Source of the DNA: JACOND01 sp965202795
GTDB lineage: Bacteria; Bdellovibrionota; Bdellovibrionia; Bdellovibrionales; UBA1609
NCBI GenBank assembly: GCA_965202795.1
Contig: OZ241848.1
Coordinates: 1,054,001 to 1,118,000, forward strand
DNA length: 64,000 nucleotides
Reading direction: 5' to 3'
Position 1 is the first letter of the stretch. Each line of letters opens with the position of its first letter. Under the pieces are notes generated by a model, which did no database searches, was not told the DNA's origin, and worked only from the letters and a program-made list of their open reading frames with translations. Shown piece by piece: positions 23,811-31,762 of this stretch. The position numbers and the translations under genes are program-made.

Positions 23811-26225
23811 ATGGAAAAAATAGAGCTGCCAAAGCATTATTATAAGTTCTGGAAAGACCTCATCCGGCCAAAGGGCTTTGAAATTGATCAAGACACCATC
23901 AGCCCAACTTATGGCAAGTTTTATATCCGCCCTCTGGAGCGCGGCTACGGAACAACTTTGGGGACATCGCTCCGCCGGGTGCTCCTCAGCTCCATGATGG
24001 GATCTGCTGTCACAGCTGTCAGATTCCAGGGCGTTTTGCATGAATTTACAGCCATTGAGGGTGTTTTAGAGGATGTGACTGACATTATTTTCAACTTAAA
24101 ATCTGTCCGCTTTATTCAGGAAGACGCAAAGGACAAAACCCTGAGCATCTCAAAAAAAGGCCCGGGGGATGTAAAGGCCTCGGACATCAAGCTGAGCGCC
24201 GGCGTGAAGGTTTTAAATCCAGACGCGCATATCGCAACCCTCAGCGCGGGCGGGAAGCTGAATGCGGAGATCATTGTCCGCTTTGACAGAGGCTATGTGG
24301 AGGCCTCGCAAAAGCCGCAAAATCTGCCAGAGGGGTTTATTGCGGTTGATTCCATTCACAGCCCCATCCAAAGGGTAAACTGCAAGGTCAATGCCGCCAG
24401 CGCGGGGCAGAGAACAGACTATGATTCCCTTGTGATAGAGGTCTGGACTGACGGCTCCCTAAAGCCTGTGGAGGCTGTCTCCATTGGCTATAAAATCCTA
24501 AAGGAGCAGCTGCAGGTGTTTATGAATTTTGACGAAAAAAACATGGAGCCTGACAGCCTGGAAAAAGACGAGGATTTAGAGGGCATACACAAAATCATGT
24601 TTCGCCCGGCGGAGGATCTGGAGCTTTCTGTCCGAAGCGCCAACTGTCTGAAAAACGCCAGAATCAAATACATTGGGGATCTGGTCACAAAAACAGAGCC
24701 GGAGATGCTGAAGACAAAAAACTTTGGCCGCAAGTCTCTAAACGAAATCAAAGAGATTTTAATGACCATAGGCTTGAGCCTTGGAATGGATGTCAGGGGC
24801 TGGCCCCCTCAAAACCTGCATAAGACTGAGATAGAGGCCTCGCGGCGGGAGGCGCCGGCCGCCGCAGCCGCCAGAGAGGGGGATCTGGATGATGATTCAG
24901 AATCTCCTGAATCTCCAGGCTCTGCAGAATCTCCAGGCTTTGCAAGCTCTCCAGCCCTTGATGATCAGACCGCTAATCCAGAGGGCGGAGCGGAGATATC
25001 CTCCATAGCCGCCAATGAGGCCCTCGCAAAAATTCAGGCTTCTGTCAAAATCTCTGAAGGCGCTTCGGCAAAGCCGGCAGTTCGGCCGGCAAAGCCTCCC
25101 GCCGCGGCCAAAAAGAAAGCTGCGGAGCCGAAGCCGAAGCCAAAGCCCGCGGCGGCGGCGCCAGGGGAAGCCAAGCAGGCTGCGTCTGTTAAAAAGCCTG
25201 TGAAAAAGCCTGTGAAAAAAGCGGAGCCGAAGCCAAAGCCAGCGGCTGCGGCGGCGCCAGGGGAAGCCAAGCAGGCTGCGCCTGTTAAGATGCCTGTTAA
25301 AAAGCCTGTGAAAAAAGCGGAGCCGAAGCCAAAGCCCGCAGCGGCGGCGGCGCCAGGGGAAGCCAAGCAGGCTGCGCCTGTTAAGAAGCCTGTTAAAAAG
25401 CCTGTGAAAAAAGCGGAGCCGAAGCCAAAGCCCTCGGCGGCGGCGCCAGGGGAAGCCAAGCAGGCTGCGCCTGTTAAGAAGCCTGTTAAAAAGCCTGTGA
25501 AAAAAGCGGAGCCGAAGCCAAAGCCCTCGGCTGCGGCGGCGCCAGGGGAAGCCAAGCAGGCTGCGCCTGTTAAGAAGCCTGTTAAAAAGCCTGTGAAAAA
25601 AGCGGAGCCGAAGCCAAAGCCCGCAGCGGCGGCGGGGGCGGGGGAAGCCAAGCAGGCTGCGTCTGTTAAGAAGCCTGTTAAAAAGCCTGTGAAAAAAGCG
25701 GAGCCGCAGCCAAAGCCCTCGGCGGCGGGGGCGGGGGAAGCCAAGCAGGCTGCGCCTGTTAAGATGCCTGTTAAAAAGCCTGTGAAAAAAGCGGAGCCGA
25801 AGCCAAAGCCCTCGGCTGCGGCGGCGGGGGCGGGGGAAGCCAAGCAGGCTGCGTCTGTTAAGATGCCTGTTAAAAAGCCTGTGAAAAAAGCGGAGCCGAA
25901 GCCAAAGCCCTCGGCTGCGGCGGCGCCAGGGGAAGCCAAGCAGGCTGCGCCTGTTAAGATGCCTGTTAAAAAGCCTGTGAAAAAAGCGGAGCCGAAGCCA
26001 AAGCCCTCGGCGGCGGCGCCAGAAGCCAAGCAGGCTGCATTTGTTAAAGCGGAGGGGCTAAAAGAGCCGGCAAAAAAGCCTGACAGCCATTCAGAGAAAA
26101 CCCCCCCTCTAAAAGCCGCTGAATCCTCCGCAAAGCTTGAGGATTCCAAACCTGGAGAAAAATCCGCCAGCAAGCCCTCTGCTGAAGGCAAACAAGAGAC
26201 AGCGGACAGCCAGGGCAAGGCCTGA
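23811..26225 (+). CDS. rpoA: RNA polymerase alpha subunit with a long histone H1-like tail
   Basis: Residues 1 to about 340 form a complete alpha subunit. The N-terminal domain includes LERGYGTTLGTSLRRVLLSS. The C-terminal DNA-binding domain includes LSVRSANCLKNARIKYIGDL, FGRKSLNEIKEIL and SLGMDVRGW. Alpha subunits normally end here. The frame instead continues to residue 804: an acidic Ser/Pro stretch, then from about residue 438 some ten units of about 32 residues of the form AEPKPKP-Ala run-GEAKQAAPV-KKPVKKPVKK, then a charged end. No stop or frame change separates the two parts. An AAAGGAGA binding site precedes the ATG. The tail resembles lysine-rich histone H1-like bacterial proteins and might bind DNA or RNA; that function is inferred. 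Confidence 0.95.
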   Translation: MEKIELPKHYYKFWKDLIRPKGFEIDQDTISPTYGKFYIRPLERGYGTTLGTSLRRVLLSSMMGSAVTAVRFQGVLHEFTAIEGVLEDVTDIIFNLKSVRFIQEDAKDKTLSISKKGPGDVKASDIKLSAGVKVLNPDAHIATLSAGGKLNAEIIVRFDRGYVEASQKPQNLPEGFIAVDSIHSPIQRVNCKVNAASAGQRTDYDSLVIEVWTDGSLKPVEAVSIGYKILKEQLQVFMNFDEKNMEPDSLEKDEDLEGIHKIMFRPAEDLELSVRSANCLKNARIKYIGDLVTKTEPEMLKTKNFGRKSLNEIKEILMTIGLSLGMDVRGWPPQNLHKTEIEASRREAPAAAAAREGDLDDDSESPESPGSAESPGFASSPALDDQTANPEGGAEISSIAANEALAKIQASVKISEGASAKPAVRPAKPPAAAKKKAAEPKPKPKPAAAAPGEAKQAASVKKPVKKPVKKAEPKPKPAAAAAPGEAKQAAPVKMPVKKPVKKAEPKPKPAAAAAPGEAKQAAPVKKPVKKPVKKAEPKPKPSAAAPGEAKQAAPVKKPVKKPVKKAEPKPKPSAAAAPGEAKQAAPVKKPVKKPVKKAEPKPKPAAAAGAGEAKQAASVKKPVKKPVKKAEPQPKPSAAGAGEAKQAAPVKMPVKKPVKKAEPKPKPSAAAAGAGEAKQAASVKMPVKKPVKKAEPKPKPSAAAAPGEAKQAAPVKMPVKKPVKKAEPKPKPSAAAPEAKQAAFVKAEGLKEPAKKPDSHSEKTPPLKAAESSAKLEDSKPGEKSASKPSAEGKQETADSQGKA
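25122..26040 (+). repeat. coding tandem repeats in the rpoA tail
   Basis: About ten units of 90-99 bp encode AEPKPKP, an alanine run of variable length, GEAKQAA(P/S)V and K(K/M)PVKKPVKK. Unit length varies in steps of three bases, so the frame is always kept. Confidence 0.95.
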
Positions 26226-26298
26226 AAATTAAAGGCGGAGCGCGGGGTTTTTTTCCGCAGTCAAAGAGGCGCCAAAAAAAACATGGGCAGGGGGAGCT

Positions 26299-26826
26299 AT
26301 GAGACACCGCAAAAAAAACTGCTCCGCTTTTGGCTTAAAATCCGGGCCTCGAAAAGCCCTTATGAGAGGCCTGCTCAGCGCCTTGGTGGAGCATGAGAGA
26401 ATCAAAACCACCCTGCCAAGGGCAAAAGCCCTGCGCCCTCTGGCGGAAAAGGCCATCACTTTGGGAAAAAAAGGCAGGCAAAACAACAGCCTTCTGGCTG
26501 CCCGCCGGCTGATTTTGTCAAAATACCCCTTTAAAAAAACCGCAGCAAAAATCATAGATGATTTGTCCCTGCGGTTTGAGAGCCGCCCCGGCGGCTATAC
26601 CCGCATTGTTAAACTGGGAAACCGAAAGGGCGATCAGGCGCCGAAAGCCCTGATTGAGTTTGTGGATTTTAAATGCGCCCCGCCCCCGACAAAAGAGGAA
26701 AAAGAAAAGCGCAAAGCCTCCAAAGAATACAAAAAAGAGCGGAGGCTTTTGGCCAAAAAAACTGATAAAAAAAGAAAAGCCCTCCGCAAAATCCAGGCGA
26801 AATCCCGCCGCCGAAACAGGATCTGA
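26299..26826 (+). CDS. rplQ: 50S ribosomal protein L17 with lysine-rich C-terminal extension
   Basis: The first 130 or so residues match L17 (MRHRKKNCSAFGLKSGPRKA, LVEHERIKTTLPRAKALRPL, RPGGYTRIVKLGNRKGDQAP, ALIEFVD). L17 binds near the exit tunnel of the large subunit. The remaining 45 residues form a highly basic tail (KEKRKASKEYKKERRL and on). GGGGGAG precedes the ATG. It follows rpoA as in most bacteria. Confidence 0.95.
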   Translation: MRHRKKNCSAFGLKSGPRKALMRGLLSALVEHERIKTTLPRAKALRPLAEKAITLGKKGRQNNSLLAARRLILSKYPFKKTAAKIIDDLSLRFESRPGGYTRIVKLGNRKGDQAPKALIEFVDFKCAPPPTKEEKEKRKASKEYKKERRLLAKKTDKKRKALRKIQAKSRRRNRI

Positions 26827-26843
26827 GGCTTGCAGCAAAGGCT

Positions 26844-27716
26844 GTGTTTTTTTGCATGATTTTTTTTGCTTTGGCTTTAAGCGTTTTTTTTCTGCTTCCC
26901 TCTGTTTTGTTTTTCCACCCCTTGTTTTTTGCCTTTTGCCTGGCGGCGCTTTTGGCCGCTCTAAGGGCGCTGCTTTGGCTGCCGGAGAGCTTGACGGATC
27001 GGCATGTTCCGCTTCAAAGCCTTCCGCCAGAGGATCCCTGGGGGCTGAGCCGTATCATGGAAAACCTAAAGGCAGATCTTATGGCAAAGAGGGGGGCGGC
27101 TTCAAAAAAAAAGCGCCTGCTGGCCTTGAGAGGGAGGCGGCCAGCCCCTGTCTGCCTAAAGGCGGCCTCCGCGGCCCCTTTCAGCCTTTGCCTCGCGCCG
27201 GTTTTTGGCGCGCCAAGGATCATTGTCTCTGAAGCTCTTTTGGACAGCCTTTCGGAGCGGGAGCGGGAGAGCCTTATGGCATGGCATTTTCAGGCCGCTG
27301 CCTCTGGGGAGGCTGTTTTTTTGACCCTCATCAGCCAGGTCATGCGGTTTGTTTTTGCTGCCATGCGCCCTTTAAGGCTTTTTTCAAAAAAATCCGCCGG
27401 CCCTCAGTCTTTTTATTTGGCTGAAAGGCTTGTTTTCGGCCTGACTTTTTGGGCGGCATCCCTTTTTGCGCGTCCTGTTTTCTTGAAGCTGGACCGGCTG
27501 GCGGCGGCGGGCCATCATGGCAGGGAAACCGCCCTCCTTTTGTGGAAGGCCGGCTCCTTGAGCCAGACAAACCCGCCTCCGCTGCCCTTGTTTTTCGCGC
27601 CGCTTTCGCCTGTCTGCCTTCTGGCCGGCGCCGCCGCCGGCATAAGGCGGCCCGCCTCCCTTCACCCCAAAAAAAGGGCGCGGATCAAAGCTCTTGCCGG
27701 CGCTTATCCCCCATAA
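26844..27716 (+). CDS. membrane protein resembling a degenerate M48 (HtpX-like) peptidase
   Basis: This 290-residue protein begins 17 bp after rplQ with a GTG; an ATG four codons later is an alternative. It has two N-terminal and two central hydrophobic segments, and a soluble region whose order resembles HtpX: an APRIIVSEALLDSLSERERE block, then LMAWHFQAA where an active enzyme has a HExxH motif. Only the first histidine remains and the glutamate is replaced. A later KLDRLAAAG resembles the segment bearing the third ligand but lacks the glutamate. If the relationship is right, the protein is not a zinc protease. The family assignment is tentative. Confidence 0.5.
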   Translation: MFFCMIFFALALSVFFLLPSVLFFHPLFFAFCLAALLAALRALLWLPESLTDRHVPLQSLPPEDPWGLSRIMENLKADLMAKRGAASKKKRLLALRGRRPAPVCLKAASAAPFSLCLAPVFGAPRIIVSEALLDSLSERERESLMAWHFQAAASGEAVFLTLISQVMRFVFAAMRPLRLFSKKSAGPQSFYLAERLVFGLTFWAASLFARPVFLKLDRLAAAGHHGRETALLLWKAGSLSQTNPPPLPLFFAPLSPVCLLAGAAAGIRRPASLHPKKRARIKALAGAYPP

Positions 27717-27808
27717 TAAAAGGCCCGCTTCTGGAAGGCTCAGAGGCTTGACAAAACCCGGCGAGAGGATAAAATTCTTGTGTTTGCGGCTTTGCGGGAA
27801 GGGCAAAT

Positions 27809-28228
27809 ATGCGGAAAGAGGCGGAAAAACCGGCAGGGGGAGCAGGAGGAGGGCAGCTTGCGGAGTCGGGCTTTTCCTCGCTCATTCTCTCCATAGCTTC
27901 GGCGGCCCTGTTGAATCTGGAGCCGGAGGCGGCAATGGGCGCGGCTGGGGGCGAATCTCAGGGGGGCGAATCCAGCGCCCGGATCGCGGCAGCTGCCGGC
28001 TTAAAAGCTGATTTGAAAATGGCCCGCCACAATATTGACTTGCTTGGCCTGCTGAGGGAAAAAACCAAAGGCAACTTAACCGAAAAGGAGGCCCGGCTTT
28101 TGGATGCCTGCGAAAAAGACCTTCAGCTGAAGTATGTCATGATGCAGTCCAAAAAGGAGGGGCCGGAGCCGTCCAAAGCGGAGCCAGAGCTGTCCAAAGC
28201 GGAGCCGGCTGGGAAAGCGCCCTCTTAA
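27809..28228 (+). CDS. DUF1844 family protein
   Basis: The 139-residue protein contains the DUF1844 signature: FSSLILSIASAALLNLEPE, then LKADLKMARHNIDLLGLLRE and KTKGNLTEKEARLLD followed by DLQLKYV. The family is short, helical and of unknown function, common in delta-type proteobacteria and acidobacteria. The C-terminus has a repeated EPSKAEPELSKAEP tail. A good GGAAGGG binding site precedes the ATG. The htrA gene follows after 44 bp, so the two are probably co-transcribed. Confidence 0.8.
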   Translation: MRKEAEKPAGGAGGGQLAESGFSSLILSIASAALLNLEPEAAMGAAGGESQGGESSARIAAAAGLKADLKMARHNIDLLGLLREKTKGNLTEKEARLLDACEKDLQLKYVMMQSKKEGPEPSKAEPELSKAEPAGKAPS

Positions 28229-28272
28229 AAGCGGCTGGATCGCGGCAGCGAAAGCCTTTATCAGGAAAAATC

Positions 28273-29625
28273 ATGCTTTTAAAAAACCATCTCAAACTGT
28301 ATTTGCTTTTGCCCGCGGCAGCGGGCTGGGCGGCCTCCGCAAAAGCCGCTGCCCCTGAGGGCGCCTTCATCCGCCTGGCCAAAAAAGTCCGCCCCAGTGT
28401 TGTAAACATCTCCACCATCCAAGAGGGCAGCAGCAGTTTGTTTTACTTTGATCCGCTCTTTTTGCATGCCCCTTATAAAAGACACTCCCCGCAGCTCCGC
28501 GGCGGCGGCTCCGGGTTTATCATTGATAAAACCGGCCTGATCGTCACCAATGACCATGTGGTCAGCCGGTCTGACAAAATACAAGTCCAGTTTGCCGGGG
28601 ACGAAAAGCTATACCCCGCAAAAGTTTTGGGAAAGGACCGCCTGAGCGATATCGCCCTTTTAAAGGCTGAGGCTGAAAAACCCCTGAGGCCTGTTGTTTT
28701 TGGAGACAGCCAAAAGCTTCAGGTTGGGGAATGGGTGGCCGCCATAGGAAACCCCCATGGCTTTGGACACACAATGACAAAAGGCATCATCTCCGCCGTC
28801 CAGAGAAAGCTGGATGACCTTAACCTGTTTCCCCTTCTTCAAACAGACGCGGGCATTAACCGGGGGAACTCCGGCGGCCCGCTTGTGAACCTCAGGGGAG
28901 AGGTCGTGGGTGTCAACAACGCCATTGCCGACGGCGCGACAGGCATTGGCTTTGCCATACCCATCAACAATGTCAAAACAGTCTTAAAGGATCTGAGAAA
29001 ATACGGCTATGTAAGAAGAGGCTTTATCGGCGTTCAGTTTCGCCCCCTAAAATACGGGGTCATGGTCACAAATGTTGTCAGGGGCGGGCCGGCTGAAAGC
29101 GCGGGCGTCAAAATCGGGGATCAAATCATTAAATTTGGCGGGCAGGAGATCAAAAAGCCGAACGATCTTCCAAGGGCTGCAGCCAAAACCCCCATTGGGC
29201 AAAAAACCGCGGCGGTCATTCTGCGGGGCGGAAAAGAAAAAACCCTGTTTATCGCGCCCCGCATAACCAAAGAGGGCAGCTTTTCTTTTGCCCCTCCAGG
29301 CGGAGGAAAACTGCCAAAGCTTCGGTCTGTCCGCCTGCCCGGCGGCCTGGAGGCTGCCAATTCATCCCCAGCAATCCTCCAGCGTTTTGGACTCCCCAGC
29401 ATGGGGGCAAAGCATCCCATTGCCGTCCGGCTGCAGCCTTCATCCCCTGCCGGAAAAGCGGGCTTAAGGCCGGGAGACATGATTTTTAAGGCCAATGGAA
29501 TGCCTGTTTCCTCTGTCAAGCAGCTGAAATCCGCCCTTCAAAGCGGCTTTAACCAGCTGCATCTTTTAAGGCACCACAAATATTTCGATCAATACCACGC
29601 CATTGTCATAGGCTTTAACCTGTAA
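28273..29625 (+). CDS. degQ: HtrA/DegQ-type periplasmic serine protease
   Basis: The 450-residue protein has a signal peptide ending near AASAKAAA, a trypsin-like domain with His95 (VTNDHVV), Asp126 (LSDIALLKA) and Ser200 (NRGNSGGPL), and two PDZ domains. The first PDZ begins at RRGFIGVQFRPL; the second includes SPAGKAGLRPGDMIF. HtrA proteases degrade and refold damaged envelope proteins. AGGA precedes the ATG. A strong terminator follows the stop. Confidence 0.94.
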   Translation: MLLKNHLKLYLLLPAAAGWAASAKAAAPEGAFIRLAKKVRPSVVNISTIQEGSSSLFYFDPLFLHAPYKRHSPQLRGGGSGFIIDKTGLIVTNDHVVSRSDKIQVQFAGDEKLYPAKVLGKDRLSDIALLKAEAEKPLRPVVFGDSQKLQVGEWVAAIGNPHGFGHTMTKGIISAVQRKLDDLNLFPLLQTDAGINRGNSGGPLVNLRGEVVGVNNAIADGATGIGFAIPINNVKTVLKDLRKYGYVRRGFIGVQFRPLKYGVMVTNVVRGGPAESAGVKIGDQIIKFGGQEIKKPNDLPRAAAKTPIGQKTAAVILRGGKEKTLFIAPRITKEGSFSFAPPGGGKLPKLRSVRLPGGLEAANSSPAILQRFGLPSMGAKHPIAVRLQPSSPAGKAGLRPGDMIFKANGMPVSSVKQLKSALQSGFNQLHLLRHHKYFDQYHAIVIGFNL

Positions 29626-29636
29626 GCTGCCTCTTT

Positions 29637-29661
29637 AATCAGGCCCAAGGGCCTGATTTTT
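29637..29661 (+). terminator. intrinsic terminator after degQ
   Basis: AATCAGGCCC-AA-GGGCCTGATT is a perfect ten-pair inverted repeat running into a T5 tract. Confidence 0.85.
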
Positions 29662-29786
29662 AAGAAAAGTCCAATGGGCGCTTAAAATTTGTCTGTTTTA
29701 TCCCGATAAATTTCATGCGGGGCTTAGATCCCCCCGCGCCATCCGCAAAGCGCGGCCCGCAGACTGATAAATTTCCCGGAGAAAAA

Positions 29787-30092
29787 ATGAAAGTCACAGC
29801 AGTGAAAATTCATCTCGCGCCTGAAGGGCCTGAAAACCTTAAGGCCTTTGCCAGCATCACATTTGACAGCTGTTTTGTTGTGCATGATCTTCGGATCATC
29901 AAAAAAGAGGACAAAATTTTTGTGGCCATGCCGAGCAAAAGAAAAAAGGAAAGGCCTGGCGCCACTGGACAGGCAGGCCCTGCCCAGAACTACCAAGACA
30001 TAGCTCATCCCATCAATAAGGAGACAAGGGAGGAGATACATAAAGCTGTCCTTGGAAAATACGAAGAGACTGTCAAGAGCATGAGTCTTTGA
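29787..30092 (+). CDS. spoVG: SpoVG family RNA/DNA-binding regulator
   Basis: The 101-residue protein matches SpoVG: MKVTAVKIHL, LKAFASITFDSCFVVHDLRI, IFVAMPSKRKKERP and YQDIAHPINKETREEIHKAV. SpoVG proteins are small site-specific nucleic-acid-binding regulators. The start at 29787 is set by GGAGA upstream and by the family N-terminus; the frame runs open back to 29715. An insertion rich in Gly/Ala/Gln separates the PSKR and DIAHPI motifs. Confidence 0.93.
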   Translation: MKVTAVKIHLAPEGPENLKAFASITFDSCFVVHDLRIIKKEDKIFVAMPSKRKKERPGATGQAGPAQNYQDIAHPINKETREEIHKAVLGKYEETVKSMSL

Positions 30093-30098
30093 CAGCGC

Positions 30099-30149
30099 GG
30101 CGGACAGCGTCCCTGTTTGTTGGGCCGGCCTCGCGGCCGCTCCCCAGCC
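30099..30149 (+). repeat. left 51-bp direct repeat (hairpin family) flanking the ATPase gene
   Basis: This copy matches 31368-31418 at 50 of 51 positions. It contains GGCGGACAGCGTCCCTGTTT and the GGCC-TCGC-GGCC hairpin core. Confidence 0.9.
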
Positions 30150-30187
30150 GTTCCCCCCTAAAGGCCAATATTATGGCAAATTTTCTG

Positions 30188-30217
30188 TTGACTGCGGGAT
30201 TATCATGACTTTATCAT
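30188..30217 (+). promoter_or_regulatory. promoter of the ATPase gene, predicting a leaderless mRNA
   Basis: TTGACT is followed after 18 bp by TATCAT, whose last base is seven bases before the ATG at 30225. Transcription should start on or next to the start codon. No Shine-Dalgarno is present. Confidence 0.5.
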
Positions 30218-30224
30218 AGTATAT

Positions 30225-31352
30225 ATGAAAAAAGTCAGATATTTGCAGGCCCCCATCTCGGCTGATCTTTTAGAGAAGATGGTTTTCATAGGCGGCCCCC
30301 GCCAAGTGGGGAAAACCACTTTGGCCCGGCAAATTATCCCGGACAGGGCCTCTTACCTTAATTGGGACAATGTGGAGCATAGGCGCTCTCTGATAAATTA
30401 TCAGCTTCCCTCTCATAAAAAAGAGCTGATTTTTGATGAAATTCATAAACTCAGAAACTGGCGGAGCTTTATCAAAGGCTTTTACGACACTTACGGGGAC
30501 AAAACAAAAATTATTGTCACAGGCTCCGCGCGGCTGGATCACTTTAAAAAGGGCGGGGATTCGCTTTTTGGCCGGTATCGTTATTTTCGCCTGCATCCTT
30601 TCAGCCTCAGAGAACTGAGCAAAGACCCCAAGCCGGACGATGTCAGCGCTTTGCTGAATCTGGGAGGCTTCCCTGAGCCTGTGTTAAAGGGCAGCGAAAA
30701 AAGCTACAGGCGCTGGTCTTTGGAAAGGATGAACCGAGTCGTCTATACGGACATCAATGATCTGGAAAATATTCGGGAAATTTCCTCTATAGAGGTCCTG
30801 GCTGCCGCTTTAAGCGATCGGGCGGGGTCTGTTCTTTCCATAGAAAGCTTAAGGAGGGATCTGCAGGCCAGCCATAACACTGTCTCCCGGTGGCTGGATA
30901 TTTTGCAGGCGCTTTATGTCTGCTACCGCATTTCCCCCTTCAGCAGATCCCGGATACGGGCCGTGAAAAAAGAGCAAAAGCTTTATCTTTGGGATTGGGC
31001 CGCTGCAGCCTCTCCCGGCGCGAGGTTTGAGAATATGATGGCCTCCCATCTTTTAAAATATTGCCATTTTTTGGAGGATACGGAAGGCTGGCGCATGGAT
31101 CTTCAATACATTAGGGACAGAGACGGGCGGGAGGTGGATTTTGTGGTTGTTAAAGACCAGAAGCCTCTGTTTGCCGTGGAATGCAAAGCTTCCGAGCGGG
31201 CGCTCTCCAAGTCCATTAAGTATTTCAGGGAGCGGACAGACATTCCAGAGTTTTACCAGGCGCATTTAGGCCATAGAGACACGGGCCGGGCCGACAGGGA
31301 GGGCCGCTCCCTCCCTTTCTGGAAGCTCTGTCAGATCAAGGACATTCCTTAA
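30225..31352 (+). CDS. AAA ATPase with DUF4143 domain
   Basis: The 375-residue protein has an N-terminal AAA_14-type ATPase with Walker A GGPRQVGKTT (Lys30), Walker B LIFDEIH and sensor motif IIVTGSARLD. A central winged-helix-like region (SIESLRRDLQASHNTVSRWL) and a C-terminal DUF4143 region with REVDFVVV and AVECKAS (nuclease-like fold) follow. Such proteins are common accessory-genome ATPases of unknown role, sometimes linked to toxin-antitoxin or mobile regions. The gene and its promoter lie exactly between two 51-bp direct repeats, and tRNA-Ser is just downstream. Confidence 0.9.
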   Translation: MKKVRYLQAPISADLLEKMVFIGGPRQVGKTTLARQIIPDRASYLNWDNVEHRRSLINYQLPSHKKELIFDEIHKLRNWRSFIKGFYDTYGDKTKIIVTGSARLDHFKKGGDSLFGRYRYFRLHPFSLRELSKDPKPDDVSALLNLGGFPEPVLKGSEKSYRRWSLERMNRVVYTDINDLENIREISSIEVLAAALSDRAGSVLSIESLRRDLQASHNTVSRWLDILQALYVCYRISPFSRSRIRAVKKEQKLYLWDWAAAASPGARFENMMASHLLKYCHFLEDTEGWRMDLQYIRDRDGREVDFVVVKDQKPLFAVECKASERALSKSIKYFRERTDIPEFYQAHLGHRDTGRADREGRSLPFWKLCQIKDIP

Positions 31353-31367
31353 AAATCCCTTTATAGT

Positions 31368-31418
31368 GGCGGACAGCGTCCCTGTTTGTTGGGCCGGCCT
31401 CGCGGCCGTTCCCCAGCC
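31368..31418 (+). repeat. right 51-bp direct repeat (hairpin family) flanking the ATPase gene
   Basis: This differs from the left copy by one C/T change in the hairpin arm. It is preceded by CTTTATAGTGGCGGA (31359-31373), which is identical to 31475-31489 at the 3' end of the tRNA-Ser gene. Confidence 0.9.
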
Positions 31419-31482
31419 TTTCTGTTTTTGCCTGATCCCGGCGGCGCATTCGCTTTTATTTTTGTTCCAAAATTCTTTATAG

Positions 31483-31575
<93 letters not shown>

Positions 31576-31762
31576 AGTTATCAATGATGCCAAATATGCG
31601 GCTCAGCTGAATTCCTGTCCCATTGTAGCAGAGTTTTTCGCGGCATGAAAGCAAAAAATATGCCGCCGGCCGGGGGGCCTTCCAGGGGGGCTCCTGATTT
31701 TTTCAAAAATTTGCGCTAAAACCATAATGGGGCAAAACAAGTGGGGAGGGGGATTGAGCGCG

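Noticed and set aside
24840..25122. Assembly frameshift joining rpoA to a separate downstream gene
   Set aside because: The frame is continuous, with no second ribosome binding site and start codon before the repeats and no stop in the normal position; only resequencing could revive this idea.
25034..26218. 394-residue frame antisense to the rpoA tail
   Set aside because: It mirrors the lysine/alanine/proline codon repeats of the tail and ends and starts within rpoA; shadow of a repetitive gene.
30225..31352. Transposase or integrase encoded by the repeat-flanked gene
   Set aside because: The protein is clearly an AAA/DUF4143 ATPase; it has no DDE, tyrosine or serine recombinase motif.
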